From Candidatus Amarobacter glycogenicus (lineage in GTDB: Bacteria; Chloroflexota; Dehalococcoidia; Tepidiformales; Tepidiformaceae), in assembly GCA_016719395.1 (NCBI GenBank), contig JADJZF010000012.1:157695-221694 (forward strand): 64,000 bases of DNA, given 5' to 3'. Below, in pieces: positions 40,021-49,700 of the stretch (positions within the stretch are counted from its first letter, which is position 1; every line of letters begins with the position of its first letter). Under the pieces are notes generated by a model. It was given only the letters and a program-made list of their open reading frames with translations. It was not told the DNA's origin and ran no database searches. The position numbers and the translations under genes were made by a program.

Positions 40021-40911
40021 GTGCCCTACAGAGCTCCCGGCAGTGGCCCCGAAGGCTCGTGCGTCTTCCTCATCCACGCCGACGGCTCCATCCTTCTCCA
40101 GCAGCGAAGCGACGATGTGCCTCCGGCCGGCGCCGGCCGATGGGCCGTGCCCGGCGGAGGGCGGGAAGGCGGGGAATCGCCACGCGACACGGCCCTCCGC
40201 GAATTCGCCGAAGAGACCGGGGTCGCGCTCCAACGCCTCCGGTTCCTCGAAACGGTCACTCCCGCCGAGGTCCCGGAATTGCTGCCGGCACGTCTCCACC
40301 TCTTCTTCGCGGATGACCAGGTCCCACGCGCGGAGATCGGGGTCTTCGAGGGGCTGGACTTCCAGTACCACCACCCGGATGCATTCGCGGAACTCAGGAT
40401 GAATGCGGGCGCGCGCAACCTCCTCTCCCGCTTCATCGCCACCGATGCCTACCGCGGCACCGTCTCCATGTTCCGTCCGCACAAGGACGGCGTCGGCGTC
40501 ATCGTCCTGGACCGGTGGGGCAGGGTTCTTCTCCAGCTCCGTGATGCAGACCTCCCGCCCGATCGCTACCCCAACCAGTGGTCGATCCCCGGCGGTATCC
40601 TCGAACCCGGCGAGGCCCCCGATGCGGGCGCGCTTCGCGAGTTCGAGGAGGAGACGGGCGTGCTCCTCGAGGACCTTAAGCTCTACCGGATGTTCCGCCG
40701 GGACCCCGATTTCCCCACCTCCATCACGGATACGTACCACCTCTACTACTGCGACCCGGACCTCGACGAGACCGTCATCGAAGTGAACGAGGGCCAGGCC
40801 TTTCGTCACTTTGCCCCGTCAGACCTCGCCACCCTGCAAATGCCAGTCCACGCGCGCACCATCCTCGAAGGCTTCTTCGAAAGCGCCCACTACCGCCGCC
40901 TCTTCCACTGA
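40021..40911 (+). CDS. Tandem Nudix hydrolase domain protein
   Basis: About 296 residues with two Nudix domains. The first box is GGGREGGESPRDTALREF followed by AEETGV. The second is GGILEPGEAPDAGALREF followed by EEETGV. Both match GX5EX7REUXEEXGU. The domains cover about 10-140 and 155-290. The first carries the strand CVFLIHADGSILLQQR and the second VGVIVLDRWGRVLLQLRD. The frame is open from 39877; GTG 40021 is chosen because the first domain starts just after it. ATG 39955 is an alternative. Both boxes keep the catalytic Glu residues. The substrate is probably a nucleoside diphosphate derivative and cannot be named. Confidence 0.82.
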   Translation: MPYRAPGSGPEGSCVFLIHADGSILLQQRSDDVPPAGAGRWAVPGGGREGGESPRDTALREFAEETGVALQRLRFLETVTPAEVPELLPARLHLFFADDQVPRAEIGVFEGLDFQYHHPDAFAELRMNAGARNLLSRFIATDAYRGTVSMFRPHKDGVGVIVLDRWGRVLLQLRDADLPPDRYPNQWSIPGGILEPGEAPDAGALREFEEETGVLLEDLKLYRMFRRDPDFPTSITDTYHLYYCDPDLDETVIEVNEGQAFRHFAPSDLATLQMPVHARTILEGFFESAHYRRLFH

Positions 40912-40940
40912 ACGGGATGCTCCCCGCCCGGGCCCATCCC

Positions 40941-42287
40941 TCAGTCGAGACGGCGCATTGCCGGGACGAACAGCGCGATGAGCCCCATGGCCAGGACAAG
41001 CAGCGCGGCGAGCCCACCGATTGCGACCTGCGGCCCCGCGAACTCCGCGAGGATCGAGACCAGGAACGTCCCGAACTGGACCAGGCTGAACTGCATGAAC
41101 CAGACCGACTGGACTCGTCCCCGGTACTCCTCTTCGGAGTAGCTCTGCACCAGCACCTGCCCGATGGCCATGCGTCCCGCCTGTGCCGCGCCGATGAAGA
41201 TCATGATCGGCAGGGTTATCCAGAAACTCGTCGAGATCGAAAACGCCACGATCCCCACGCCGAGCAGCGCACCCCACCCGATCATCATCTTGCCGCGGCC
41301 TTTGGACGCCGAAGACGCGATGAAAATAGAGCCTCCCACGGCCCCCAGGCCCTGGACGCTCTGGAGGATGCCCTGCTCAAACGCTCCCTTGTGGAGGATG
41401 TCCTTGACGAAGCCGGCCAGCAGCATGGTGTAGGGCATGGCCACGACCACGATCAGGAAGTTGACCATGATGAGCATCCGGATCGTGGGGTCCGTCGCCA
41501 CGTACCTCATGCCGTCCTTCAGGTCTTTGAACCCATTGGACCTTCGGCCTCCACTCCTGGCTTGCTTCGCCGCACGGCCCGCATCGCTCTGGGCGAAGGC
41601 GTAGAGCGGCTTCGTCGGCAGACGCATGGTGAACGTCACCGCGAAGAAGTAGAGCGCGGCCATTACCCCGAACACCGCCGCCGGGCTGAGCGCCGCGATC
41701 AGGAAACCGGCGATGCCCGGCCCCACCAGCTGCATGAAGGTCTGCCCCGAGGAGTTGATCCCGATGACGTTCATCAGGCGATCGCGCGGAACCAGGTCTG
41801 AAATCATCGATTGGCGCGAGGGCATCATGATCGAGTTCACACCGCCCTGCAGGAACGAACTGAGGAAGAGGTGCCAGAAGGCCAGCTCAACCCCCAGCCA
41901 GCCGGCGGCCAGAGCCGCGAGCACCGCCGCATTCGCCATGTTGTAGATCTGGGCCGACTGGATGATCGTCTTCTTCGGCGCCCGGTCCGCGATCAAGCCG
42001 CCGACCGGCGAAAGCAGCAGCCCCGGAATCGCGTTCGCGAGTGCCACCGTCCCGAGGGCCGCGAACGAGCCGGTGATGTGGAAAACCAGCCAGCTCCGCA
42101 CGACAAGCTGCATCTGCATCGAACCGAACTGGAAGATGTTCCCGATGAAGAGGTTCCGGAAGTGCGGGTTCTCGATGACTGCACCGAAGGTGCGGCGCGT
42201 CCAGCTCTGGCGCTGGAGGTCTTCCGGCCCGCCGGATGTGGCGTCGCCATCTGACTCGGGCGTCTCGAGTGCGGGAGGTACGGCCAT
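40941..42287 (-). CDS. MFS transporter, enterobactin-exporter-like (MFS_3)
   Basis: A 448-residue transporter of about 12 membrane helices, from the ATG complementary to 42285-42287. The open frame continues further upstream but without family residues. Features: NPHFRNLFIGNIFQFGSMQMQLVVRSW in helix 1, the MFS loop GGLIADRAPKK, QSMISDLVPRDRLMNVIGIN and a long central loop with DLKDGMRYVATDP, all typical of the MFS_3 group. That group exports small molecules such as siderophores or drugs. It converges with the Nudix gene, 29 bases apart. Confidence 0.88.
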   Translation of the reverse strand: MAVPPALETPESDGDATSGGPEDLQRQSWTRRTFGAVIENPHFRNLFIGNIFQFGSMQMQLVVRSWLVFHITGSFAALGTVALANAIPGLLLSPVGGLIADRAPKKTIIQSAQIYNMANAAVLAALAAGWLGVELAFWHLFLSSFLQGGVNSIMMPSRQSMISDLVPRDRLMNVIGINSSGQTFMQLVGPGIAGFLIAALSPAAVFGVMAALYFFAVTFTMRLPTKPLYAFAQSDAGRAAKQARSGGRRSNGFKDLKDGMRYVATDPTIRMLIMVNFLIVVVAMPYTMLLAGFVKDILHKGAFEQGILQSVQGLGAVGGSIFIASSASKGRGKMMIGWGALLGVGIVAFSISTSFWITLPIMIFIGAAQAGRMAIGQVLVQSYSEEEYRGRVQSVWFMQFSLVQFGTFLVSILAEFAGPQVAIGGLAALLVLAMGLIALFVPAMRRLD

Positions 42288-42531
42288 GCACGCTACCGGG
42301 TACGAATCTGGGCTACCAGGCCATCCACGCTCTGGAGCGGCCTCGCCCCCATCCCTTATACGCGCCCACGAGCTAGCCGCCAGCCGGGATTCGCGTCCCG
42401 ACGCGACGGACTTGCCACCGCGGGTGGATGTCGTCCTTTTCGGGGCGAGTGGGTTTCTGGGCGTGCCGACTGATCGGTGAGCACCCGTGGTGGCCTTGCT
42501 CCCCACGGCTACGCGGTGGTCTAATCCCGCC

Positions 42532-44294
42532 GTGAACCAGCCGCCCGCCGGCGCGCACCCTCCGTTCCCGCGCGTCGCCCTGCGGGTGGGCGTCACTGGT
42601 CACCGCCCGAATCGCCTTCCGGTCCCGGAGTTCGCCGGCCCTGCTATCCGCCGCGTCTTCGAGTCGGTCGCCCGGGTGCTCCTGGACCTGCCTCCCGAAC
42701 TCCTGACCGTCTCGGCCCCGGACCGGCCGCTCCTCCGCGTTCTCACCGGGCTCGCCGAAGGCGCCGACAGGATCGCCGCGAGCGAGGCTCTCCTTCTCCG
42801 TGGGCGCCCGCAAGGGCCCGAAGTTGAGCTTCAATCCGTCCTTCCGTTCCCCCGCGAAGAGTGCCGGTCTGACTTTGAGACTGCATCCAGCGTCGCCGAG
42901 TTTGAAGAGTTGCTCGCCTCCTCAAGCGCCGTCCTCGAGCTCGACGGGTCCCATGGTGAACCCGGCGACGCCGCTGCAGAGCGTTCGTATGAGTACATGG
43001 GCGAGATGCTCCTTCGCTCCTGCGACCTCCTCGTGGCTCTCTGGGACGGGGGTCCGTCCCGAGGGCGCGGTGGTTCGGTGTTCATTCTTCAGCGCGCGCG
43101 CGCTCTCGGGATTCCTGTTGCGTGGGTCGATGCCCGGGACGGCACCCTCCGGATCTCCACCGACTCAACGGCCTGGGTCGAGTTCAGCGAGGCGAAGTTG
43201 CGCTCGGTCGTGCTGTCCCTGCTGATGCCCCCTTCCGCGCAGGAAAGCCGCTCCGGCCGGGCATTCTTCGCCGAAGCCCAACCCGGCCGGGGAGTGTTCC
43301 GTCGGGCCTGGCCCCTGTTTCGCATCCTCGGAGCGGGGCCGTCTGCCCGCCTCGCTCCAACCCCGCCGCAGCCGCTCGAAGACCGCTTGTCCCCGCCATC
43401 GCTGCCTGACTCCTGGGGCGTCTTCGGCCCCATTACTCCTGGGCGAACGCGCTCGCCATCGCCTACGCGGACCGCTTTCGCAGCAGCTTCCTGGTCATCT
43501 CGCTGGCGGCCGCGCTGGCCGTACTCTTCAGCGTCATTGGTTCCGCTGTCGAGCACGAAACCCGCGGCGCTATTGCCGCCCTGGTCGCCATTGCGGCGGC
43601 TATCGGAGTGTGGGTGCGAGGCACCCGCGGCCGTTGGCACGAGCGCTGGATCGACTACCGCCTGATGGCGGAACTCCTGCGTGACATGGCGGCTCTTTGG
43701 CCTATCGGCGCGGGCCCCCCGGCCGCTCGCCTGCCGGCCCATGCCGGGCCGGGCGATCCCGGCACCACCTGGGTCGCGTGGCACGTCCGCCGTGTCCAGC
43801 GTGCCGCCGGGCTGCCGAACGCCCGCCTCGATCCCTCCAGCCTCCATGACGTCCGCGAGAATCTCCGCCGTGAATGGATTGGTGGCCAGTTGCGCTACCA
43901 CGCCGCGAACTCCGCTTTTCACCGCCGCCTGGACCGGCGGCTGGCCATCTTCGGATTCGGATCCTTCGTATTCACGCTCGGCGCTCTCGCCTGGTTCATA
44001 GCCACCGACCGCGATGACATCCGCCTCTTCGAAGCCGGGCTGCCGGCCCTCGCCGCCTGGTGCGCAACGATTCGCGGACACGCCGAACTCGAGCGTGTCG
44101 CCCGCCGGTCCGGAGCGATGGCCGAAGGACTGCGTCATCTCCAGGAAGAGCTTCTCGCCATCCCCCTTAGCGGGGGTCCGGCCGCCTCGCGTGAGCTTGT
44201 GACGACGGCCGAGGGCACCGCTGACACCCTGATCAGCGAAGTGCTCGATTGGCGGGTCATGCTCGGCTCCCGTCGCCTCGAACTTCCCGGGTAG
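42532..44294 (+). CDS. SLOG-domain protein with 2TM-type membrane modules, one frameshift
   Basis: About 587 residues. The N-terminal Rossmann-like SLOG domain (about 15-235) shows RVGVTGHR, VLTGLAEGADRIA, VLPFPREECRSDF, SYEYMGEMLLRSCDLLVALWDG and RGRGGSVFILQRARALGIPV. One missing base near the CCCC at 43430 changes the frame. The continuation HYSWANALAIAYADRFRSS leads into two helices, then GRWHERWIDYRLMAELLRDM, a charged stretch with HVRRVQRAAGLP, and two more helices (AIFGFGSFVFTLGALAWF). SLOG domains sense or process nucleotide-derived ligands, and SLOG-associated 2TM modules are predicted membrane-damaging effectors. The TIR gene follows after 59 bases. GTG 42532 is preferred; GTG 42487 is possible. 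Confidence 0.72.
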
Positions 44295-44353
44295 GCGCCG
44301 GTAGCTTGAAAACCGCTGCCCCCTCACGCATCATTCCGCCCGGGAGAGCCCAT

Positions 44354-45517
44354 GTGGCCCACGACGTCTTCGTAAGCTACTCCTCGAAAGACAAGCCTGT
44401 CGCCGATGCCATCTGCGCGATGCTCGAAGGCCGCGGCACCCGGTGCTGGATCGCCCCGCGCGACATCCTTCCCGGCCGTGATTGGGGCGAGGCCATCGTG
44501 GAGGCCATCCAACACTCACAGGTGATGGTCCTGGTCTTTAGCAAGAGCGCGAATGCCTCGCAACAGGTGAAGCGCGAAGTCGAACGCGCCGTCAACAGGG
44601 GCGTCATCATCGTCCCCTTCCGTATCGAAGAGGTTCAGCCCAGCAAGAACCTGGAGTACTTCCTCGGCACGCCCCATTGGCTCGATGCCCTCACACGGCC
44701 GCTTGAACGCCACCTGGAATACCTGGCCGATACCGTCGCCCGTCTCATGGGCGGCGAGGCCCCGGTGCCGCGCCCCGAGCCCGCGAAGGTCGCCCCGCGG
44801 TTCTCGCCGGTGCAGGTCCTGTCCGCCGCCGCAGCGCTCGTCGCGGTCGCTGTTCTGCTCGCCCTCTGGCTCGGGCGCGGCTCCGGCGAGGCCGCCCCGG
44901 AAGTCGCTGGGCACTGGGAGCTGCAACCGGTCGCCGGGGGCCCCAGCCGATCAGCGTTCTCCTTCGAGAAGGATGGCTCATACGAGGTCACGGCCGTTTT
45001 CCAGGAAGAAGGGACCATCACCGACTGGAGCCCGGGTGGCGATGTGAGATTGCCGATCGCGCACACCGGCGGCGGCACCCGGCAACTCGCGCTCACCCCT
45101 GGTGGCGGCCCCATGCGCGTGATGGTCTACACGCCGGACCCGGAAGACGGCTCCATCGCGGGCGGCGTCAGCGGCCTTATCCCAAATGAGGTCATGGCCT
45201 TTTCCTTCTCGGGCAAAGCGCCCGGAGACTGGGGAGTTGCGTACGCCACCGATTGGGAGCGAGTGAGTGACACCGAGTGGAAGCTCACCGGCACCCTCGG
45301 CGACCTCAAGTGGCACTTCACCTTCACCGCCCGCGACGGGCGGTACACCTTCACGGCGAAGAACGAGCAGGAGGGTACGTACGAAGCCAGCGATGGCCAG
45401 CTGCGCATCATCTCCGATTCCGGGCTGATCACCGAAGCCACGTACTCGCTAACCCCCGGCGGAGACCTCGCACTGAGTACGGCCGCAGGTGCAGGACTCT
45501 GGAAGCGCGCGCCCTGA
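44354..45517 (+). CDS. TIR-domain transmembrane protein
   Basis: A 387-residue protein from GTG 44354, with GGGAGA upstream. Residues 2-130 form a TIR domain: HDVFVSYSSKDKPVADAIC, then GTRCWIAPRDILPGRDWGEAI, VLVFSKSANASQQVKREVERAV and HWLDAL. Glu75 in VKREVERA sits where the catalytic Glu of NAD-cleaving TIR domains lies, so NADase activity is plausible. One membrane helix follows (about 155-174) and then a beta-rich domain of about 210 residues (WELQPVAGG to the end). The outer half resembles no family I know. It is co-directional with the SLOG/2TM gene, which suggests a joint signalling or defence role. Confidence 0.85.
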   Translation: MAHDVFVSYSSKDKPVADAICAMLEGRGTRCWIAPRDILPGRDWGEAIVEAIQHSQVMVLVFSKSANASQQVKREVERAVNRGVIIVPFRIEEVQPSKNLEYFLGTPHWLDALTRPLERHLEYLADTVARLMGGEAPVPRPEPAKVAPRFSPVQVLSAAAALVAVAVLLALWLGRGSGEAAPEVAGHWELQPVAGGPSRSAFSFEKDGSYEVTAVFQEEGTITDWSPGGDVRLPIAHTGGGTRQLALTPGGGPMRVMVYTPDPEDGSIAGGVSGLIPNEVMAFSFSGKAPGDWGVAYATDWERVSDTEWKLTGTLGDLKWHFTFTARDGRYTFTAKNEQEGTYEASDGQLRIISDSGLITEATYSLTPGGDLALSTAAGAGLWKRAP

Positions 45518-45585
45518 GGCCTGCGCTTCCCCCACGCACCTTCACTCACCTCTCGTAACCCGCGCCACACCCCTATCATGGCGCT

Positions 45586-46659
45586 ATGCCCGAAAGCACT
45601 CTAACCATCGCCGGCCTGATCGCTGTCGTCGTCCTCGTCGCGGCGAATGGTCTCTTCGTCGCCACGGAGTTCGCCTACGTAACCCTCATCACAACTCTCC
45701 ACATTGTCCTCGGTGAACTCGCCCCGAAGACCCTCGCCCTCCAGCGTTCCGAAGCCACCGCTCTCTGGGTCGCCGCGCCGATCGCCGTCTTCAACCGTGT
45801 CTTCCGCCCGTTCATCTGGGTGATGAACGCTGCCGGACGCGCAGTCGTTTCGCCCTTCGGCATCAGGCCCGTTTCGGAGCACGGAGACAACCTCTCACCG
45901 GAAGAGCTCGAACTCGTCATCCAGGCGAGCGCCCGCGCAGGACTGCTCTCCACCTCGGAGTTGATGCTCGCGCGCCGCGCCCTCGAGTTCAGCGCGATCC
46001 AGGCCGACCAGATCATGGTGCCCCGGACGGAGGTCGCCGCTATCGATGCGACGAGCACCCTCGAAGAGATCCTCGCTCTCGTTGAACAGCGCGAGCACAC
46101 CCGCTACCCGGTGTTCGAAGAGGACCTCGACCATATCCTCGGCGTCCTCGATGCCAAGGACTTGCTCAAACTCCTCCAGACCGGGAGCAGCGATTGGCGC
46201 CCGCTGGTCGAACCTGCCGTCGCTATCCCGGAGTCGGTCAGCGTCGAGGTTGCCGTCCAGGCCATGCGGGCCAAGCAGGTCCAGCTCGTCGTGCTCGTCG
46301 ATGAGCATGGCGGCACCAGCGGTATCCTCACCGCCGACGAGGTGCTCTACCGCCTGCTTGGGCGCTGGCTCGGCGGCGGCCGCCAGCAGGGCGAAACCGT
46401 TCGGCCGCTGGCCGCCGGTAACCTGCTCGTGAGCGGCCTCGCGCTCATCTCGGATGTCGAGGATGCGACCGGCGCGGACCTCGCGGACGAGGACTACGAC
46501 ACTATCGGCGGGTTCATCATGCATCGCCTCGGGCGCATTCCGCGCGTCGGCGACCGCCTGGAGGTGACTGGCTACCAGTTCCGCGTCATGGCCATGGACG
46601 GCCGCCGGGTCGACCGTGTCCTCGTGGTGAAGCACCACTCGAAGCCAACCGAAAAGTAG
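45586..46659 (+). CDS. HlyC/CorC family (CNNM plus CBS) protein with shortened CNNM domain
   Basis: 357 residues in one open frame. It starts ESTLTIAGLIAVVVLVAANGLFVATEFAYV and goes directly to TTLHIVLGELAPKTLAL. In family members about 70-80 residues, including two membrane helices, separate these motifs. The rest is standard: tandem CBS domains (QIMVPRTEVAAIDATSTLEE, HTRYPVFEEDLDHILGVL, VVLVDEHGGTSGILTADEV) and a CorC_HlyC end (DTIGGFIMHRLGRIPRVGD). The family handles Mg/Co efflux. The loss is in frame, so it is either a real deletion or an assembly collapse. It has few membrane helices left and may not transport. Confidence 0.82.
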   Translation: MPESTLTIAGLIAVVVLVAANGLFVATEFAYVTLITTLHIVLGELAPKTLALQRSEATALWVAAPIAVFNRVFRPFIWVMNAAGRAVVSPFGIRPVSEHGDNLSPEELELVIQASARAGLLSTSELMLARRALEFSAIQADQIMVPRTEVAAIDATSTLEEILALVEQREHTRYPVFEEDLDHILGVLDAKDLLKLLQTGSSDWRPLVEPAVAIPESVSVEVAVQAMRAKQVQLVVLVDEHGGTSGILTADEVLYRLLGRWLGGGRQQGETVRPLAAGNLLVSGLALISDVEDATGADLADEDYDTIGGFIMHRLGRIPRVGDRLEVTGYQFRVMAMDGRRVDRVLVVKHHSKPTEK

Positions 46660-46735
46660 TCGCGGCGAGTGCCCCGCGAGGGCCGATCGATCCCGCGAAT
46701 TTGCCCCGTCGCACCTCTTCCCACCGCGGCCCGTT

Positions 46736-49700
46736 GTGGCATCTTGCCGGGACGGGAGCGCTTGCTACCCCGGAGGGACGTTGGCTGACAGTCGAGGACG
46801 TGGGACATCGCCGGGAGGGCCGCACTGCCCCGCTTGCAGCGCCCTCGCTGTCGAGGGCGCGCGGTTTTGCCGGGCATGTGGCTCGTCGCTCAGCAAGGTC
46901 TGCCGGAAGTGTTCCAATCCGCTCGATGTGAACGCCCGGTTCTGCCGCCAGTGCGGAGAGCCGGTCCTTTCGGGCGCGGCCCCCGGCCCTTCGGCTGTGC
47001 GTTCGGAAGCGCCTCGATCGGTACAGCGCAGGAAGATACCCCGCTCGGTGGCTGTGCCTGGCGCCGCCCTCATGCTCCTAATCGTCGGGGGCTTCGCGTG
47101 GGTGCTCTTCCTCCGCGGGGACGGGAAGCCCGACAACGGCGGTGAATTCGAAGGCGAGCCGCTCGAGAGTGCCGTCACCGTCCTCGAACCTCCCGCAGAA
47201 GGAGCGGTCGACAGCGTCAACGGCCTTCCGCTGCGTGCCGGCGTCCGGCTCGACCATCCGGGCGGCGCAAGCGCCCAGATCCCCGGGGGCGCGGCGCTTT
47301 ACGGCGACGTGATGGACCTCCGCCGCGTTCAGCTGGCAGACGACCCGTGGTGGGACCACGGTGGGTTTGGGTGGGAGTTCGTCTCGTTCGTTGGCGTGCC
47401 CATCGCCGAACCGTCGACCGTCGACCTCCCTGCGGGCGGACCGGGGACTAGCGTCATCGTTCGCACGGTTGCAGGGTTCTGGGTCGAACTCCCTTCCGAA
47501 CCAGTCACACTGAAGGACGGCAGCCCGGGGGAGCGGGTGACGGTGAGCAACGTCCCGGCTCCGTGGGTCTTCGCTCTCGCCGCTCCGAAAGCCGGCGCGC
47601 CGGCCCTTACCGGTGAGGAGCAGGACGACCTCCGCATCGAACAGCTGTACTGGACCGACCGTGCAGCCTGGGAGGGAGAGATCGACGCCTGGCTTGAGAC
47701 CGACCCGATGGCGCGAACGTTCAGCGAGGCTCGCTATGCCAGCCAGCAGCCGCCCGCCGACCCCTGGCGGGAGTACGAAAGGGTGCGCGCCCAAATGCGC
47801 TTCACTCTGAAGATGTTTGGCGCGGCCCGGGGCGGACTCGATGACCCTATCAGCCTCTTCGGGGGGGCATCCAATCCGACTGGAGAGGAATTGAGCCCGG
47901 ACGAGCTCTGGGCTGGCGGCGTCGAACGGCTCTTCGTGGTCAAGCAGAACTGGCTCGCGTTCCGCTCCACCATCGATCTGCAGAGCGTCGATGCGAACAG
48001 GCAAGTCGCCGTCTACTTCGTCGACGAGTGGATCGAGACGGCGATGCACGACTACACCCCGTGGGGGATCGATCTCGTGAAGGCACTGCTGGACGCGGAG
48101 CAACTTCGCGACCTCGATATTCGCGTGCTCAAGCCCTACGGCGAGTTGAAGTGGGCCGACATCGTCATCAAGTCGGAGGAGATGCCGGCCGATATCGAGT
48201 CGTTTGTGCGGGACGAACTTGCCCACGGAAAGTACCCGATCGGCGGAACGCCGACGGTCCAGCGGACCCTGCGCTTCTACTCGGTCCGGGCGATGGAGCG
48301 GCTGGCGATTGTCGACTGGCTGAAACAGAACGTCGACTGGATCGTCCGTTGGCTGCCGGTCGCACTCGCTGCCACCGGGTTGATCCCCGGGGCCGTCGGC
48401 CTGTCCCTCGCGTTTGCAGCCGCCGATCAGATCCTGGACTGGGTCAACGGCTGGTACACGGCCGGAAACGAGCACCCCTACGCATACATGGTGATGGAAG
48501 GCGCTTCAGCGGGCGGCATCGGCGGGACGAGCTTCGTGCTCGACATGTATGAAGAGAGCGTCCTCATGAAAGAGGCGGGCCGGGGCATGCTGCCCGCACA
48601 CGGCCTCACCATCGCCCAGTTCGCCTACTCGGTCGGCATGTTCGCCGCCATCCGCGGCACCGACTACTACCTCTTCAAATCCATCCGCGAAGCCGCCGAA
48701 GGCACCCGCGGCTACTGCGCCGGCCGCTGCGACAGCATCTCCGGCGGCATTCCTCCGGTGATGCTCCACGTCCGAGGCACGGGTACCCTCGTTCAGCCGG
48801 AGGGCGCCTACCCCACCGGCATCGAGCGCCTCATGTCGTTCCGCCTGAAGACTGGGGATGCGGACTTCCACGGTACCTGGCTGAGTGGGGGCCGCAGTGC
48901 AAGCCAGTCCACCTCCGGGCTGCCTTTCGAGCACTACGGCTCCTCGAACTGGCCCGTTGGCGTCGCGGCCACCCAGCCCCAATACCAGTCCATCCGCGTC
49001 ACGATCCCGAAGGCGTCGGTTCCTCCGGAGGTCTGGGGCGACCGGCCGAGGGACGCGCCGCTTTCCGAATTTGGGGCCAGGCTGGTCCTGCGAGGACCGA
49101 ACGGAGAGGTGGCAACATTCTCCCTCACCGAGGATGCGAAGAAGATCCCGGGCGACAAGACTGAGAACTTTTACACCAATGTCCTCCTGATCGCGCCGGG
49201 CGAACGGAGCCTGAGTGCAGAGCAGCTCGCCTGGTTCGACGACGGCCTGGAGCCCGGCGCCGATCAGCAGCAGGCCTTCCAAAGTAATGCCGCGCTCACA
49301 CTCAAGCTCACTGGCGAGGTCGAGTTCGACGACCCGCGGGCAGAACCGCTCCCCGTGACCGTGCAGCTCGAAAAGGCGCCCCGCCGAATCGCGCTGCTCG
49401 ATGGCGACGAACTGATGCCCGGGACCAGCGTTGCGCGCGTGCACTTTGGCACAGCGGCGGCGACCGCAGACATCGACGGCGTGTATCAGATTGTCAGTTG
49501 GCAGATGACCGGGGGGTCAGCCGAGATCGTCCGGATCTACAACGAGGACCGGCTGTACCCGTTCGGCCGGATGTGTGAGTCCGGCGGCACCTGCACGTTC
49601 GACGTGCAAACGACACCTGCGAGAGGGAGTGAGCCCGAGCGGCGCCAGGCGCTGGTCTGTGGTCCGGATGCCGACGGGACCGGCAGCAGGTACTGCAGGG

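Noticed and set aside
37964..40402. 812-residue open frame opposite gyrB
   Set aside because: Antisense shadow of gyrB; no start signal or family motif.
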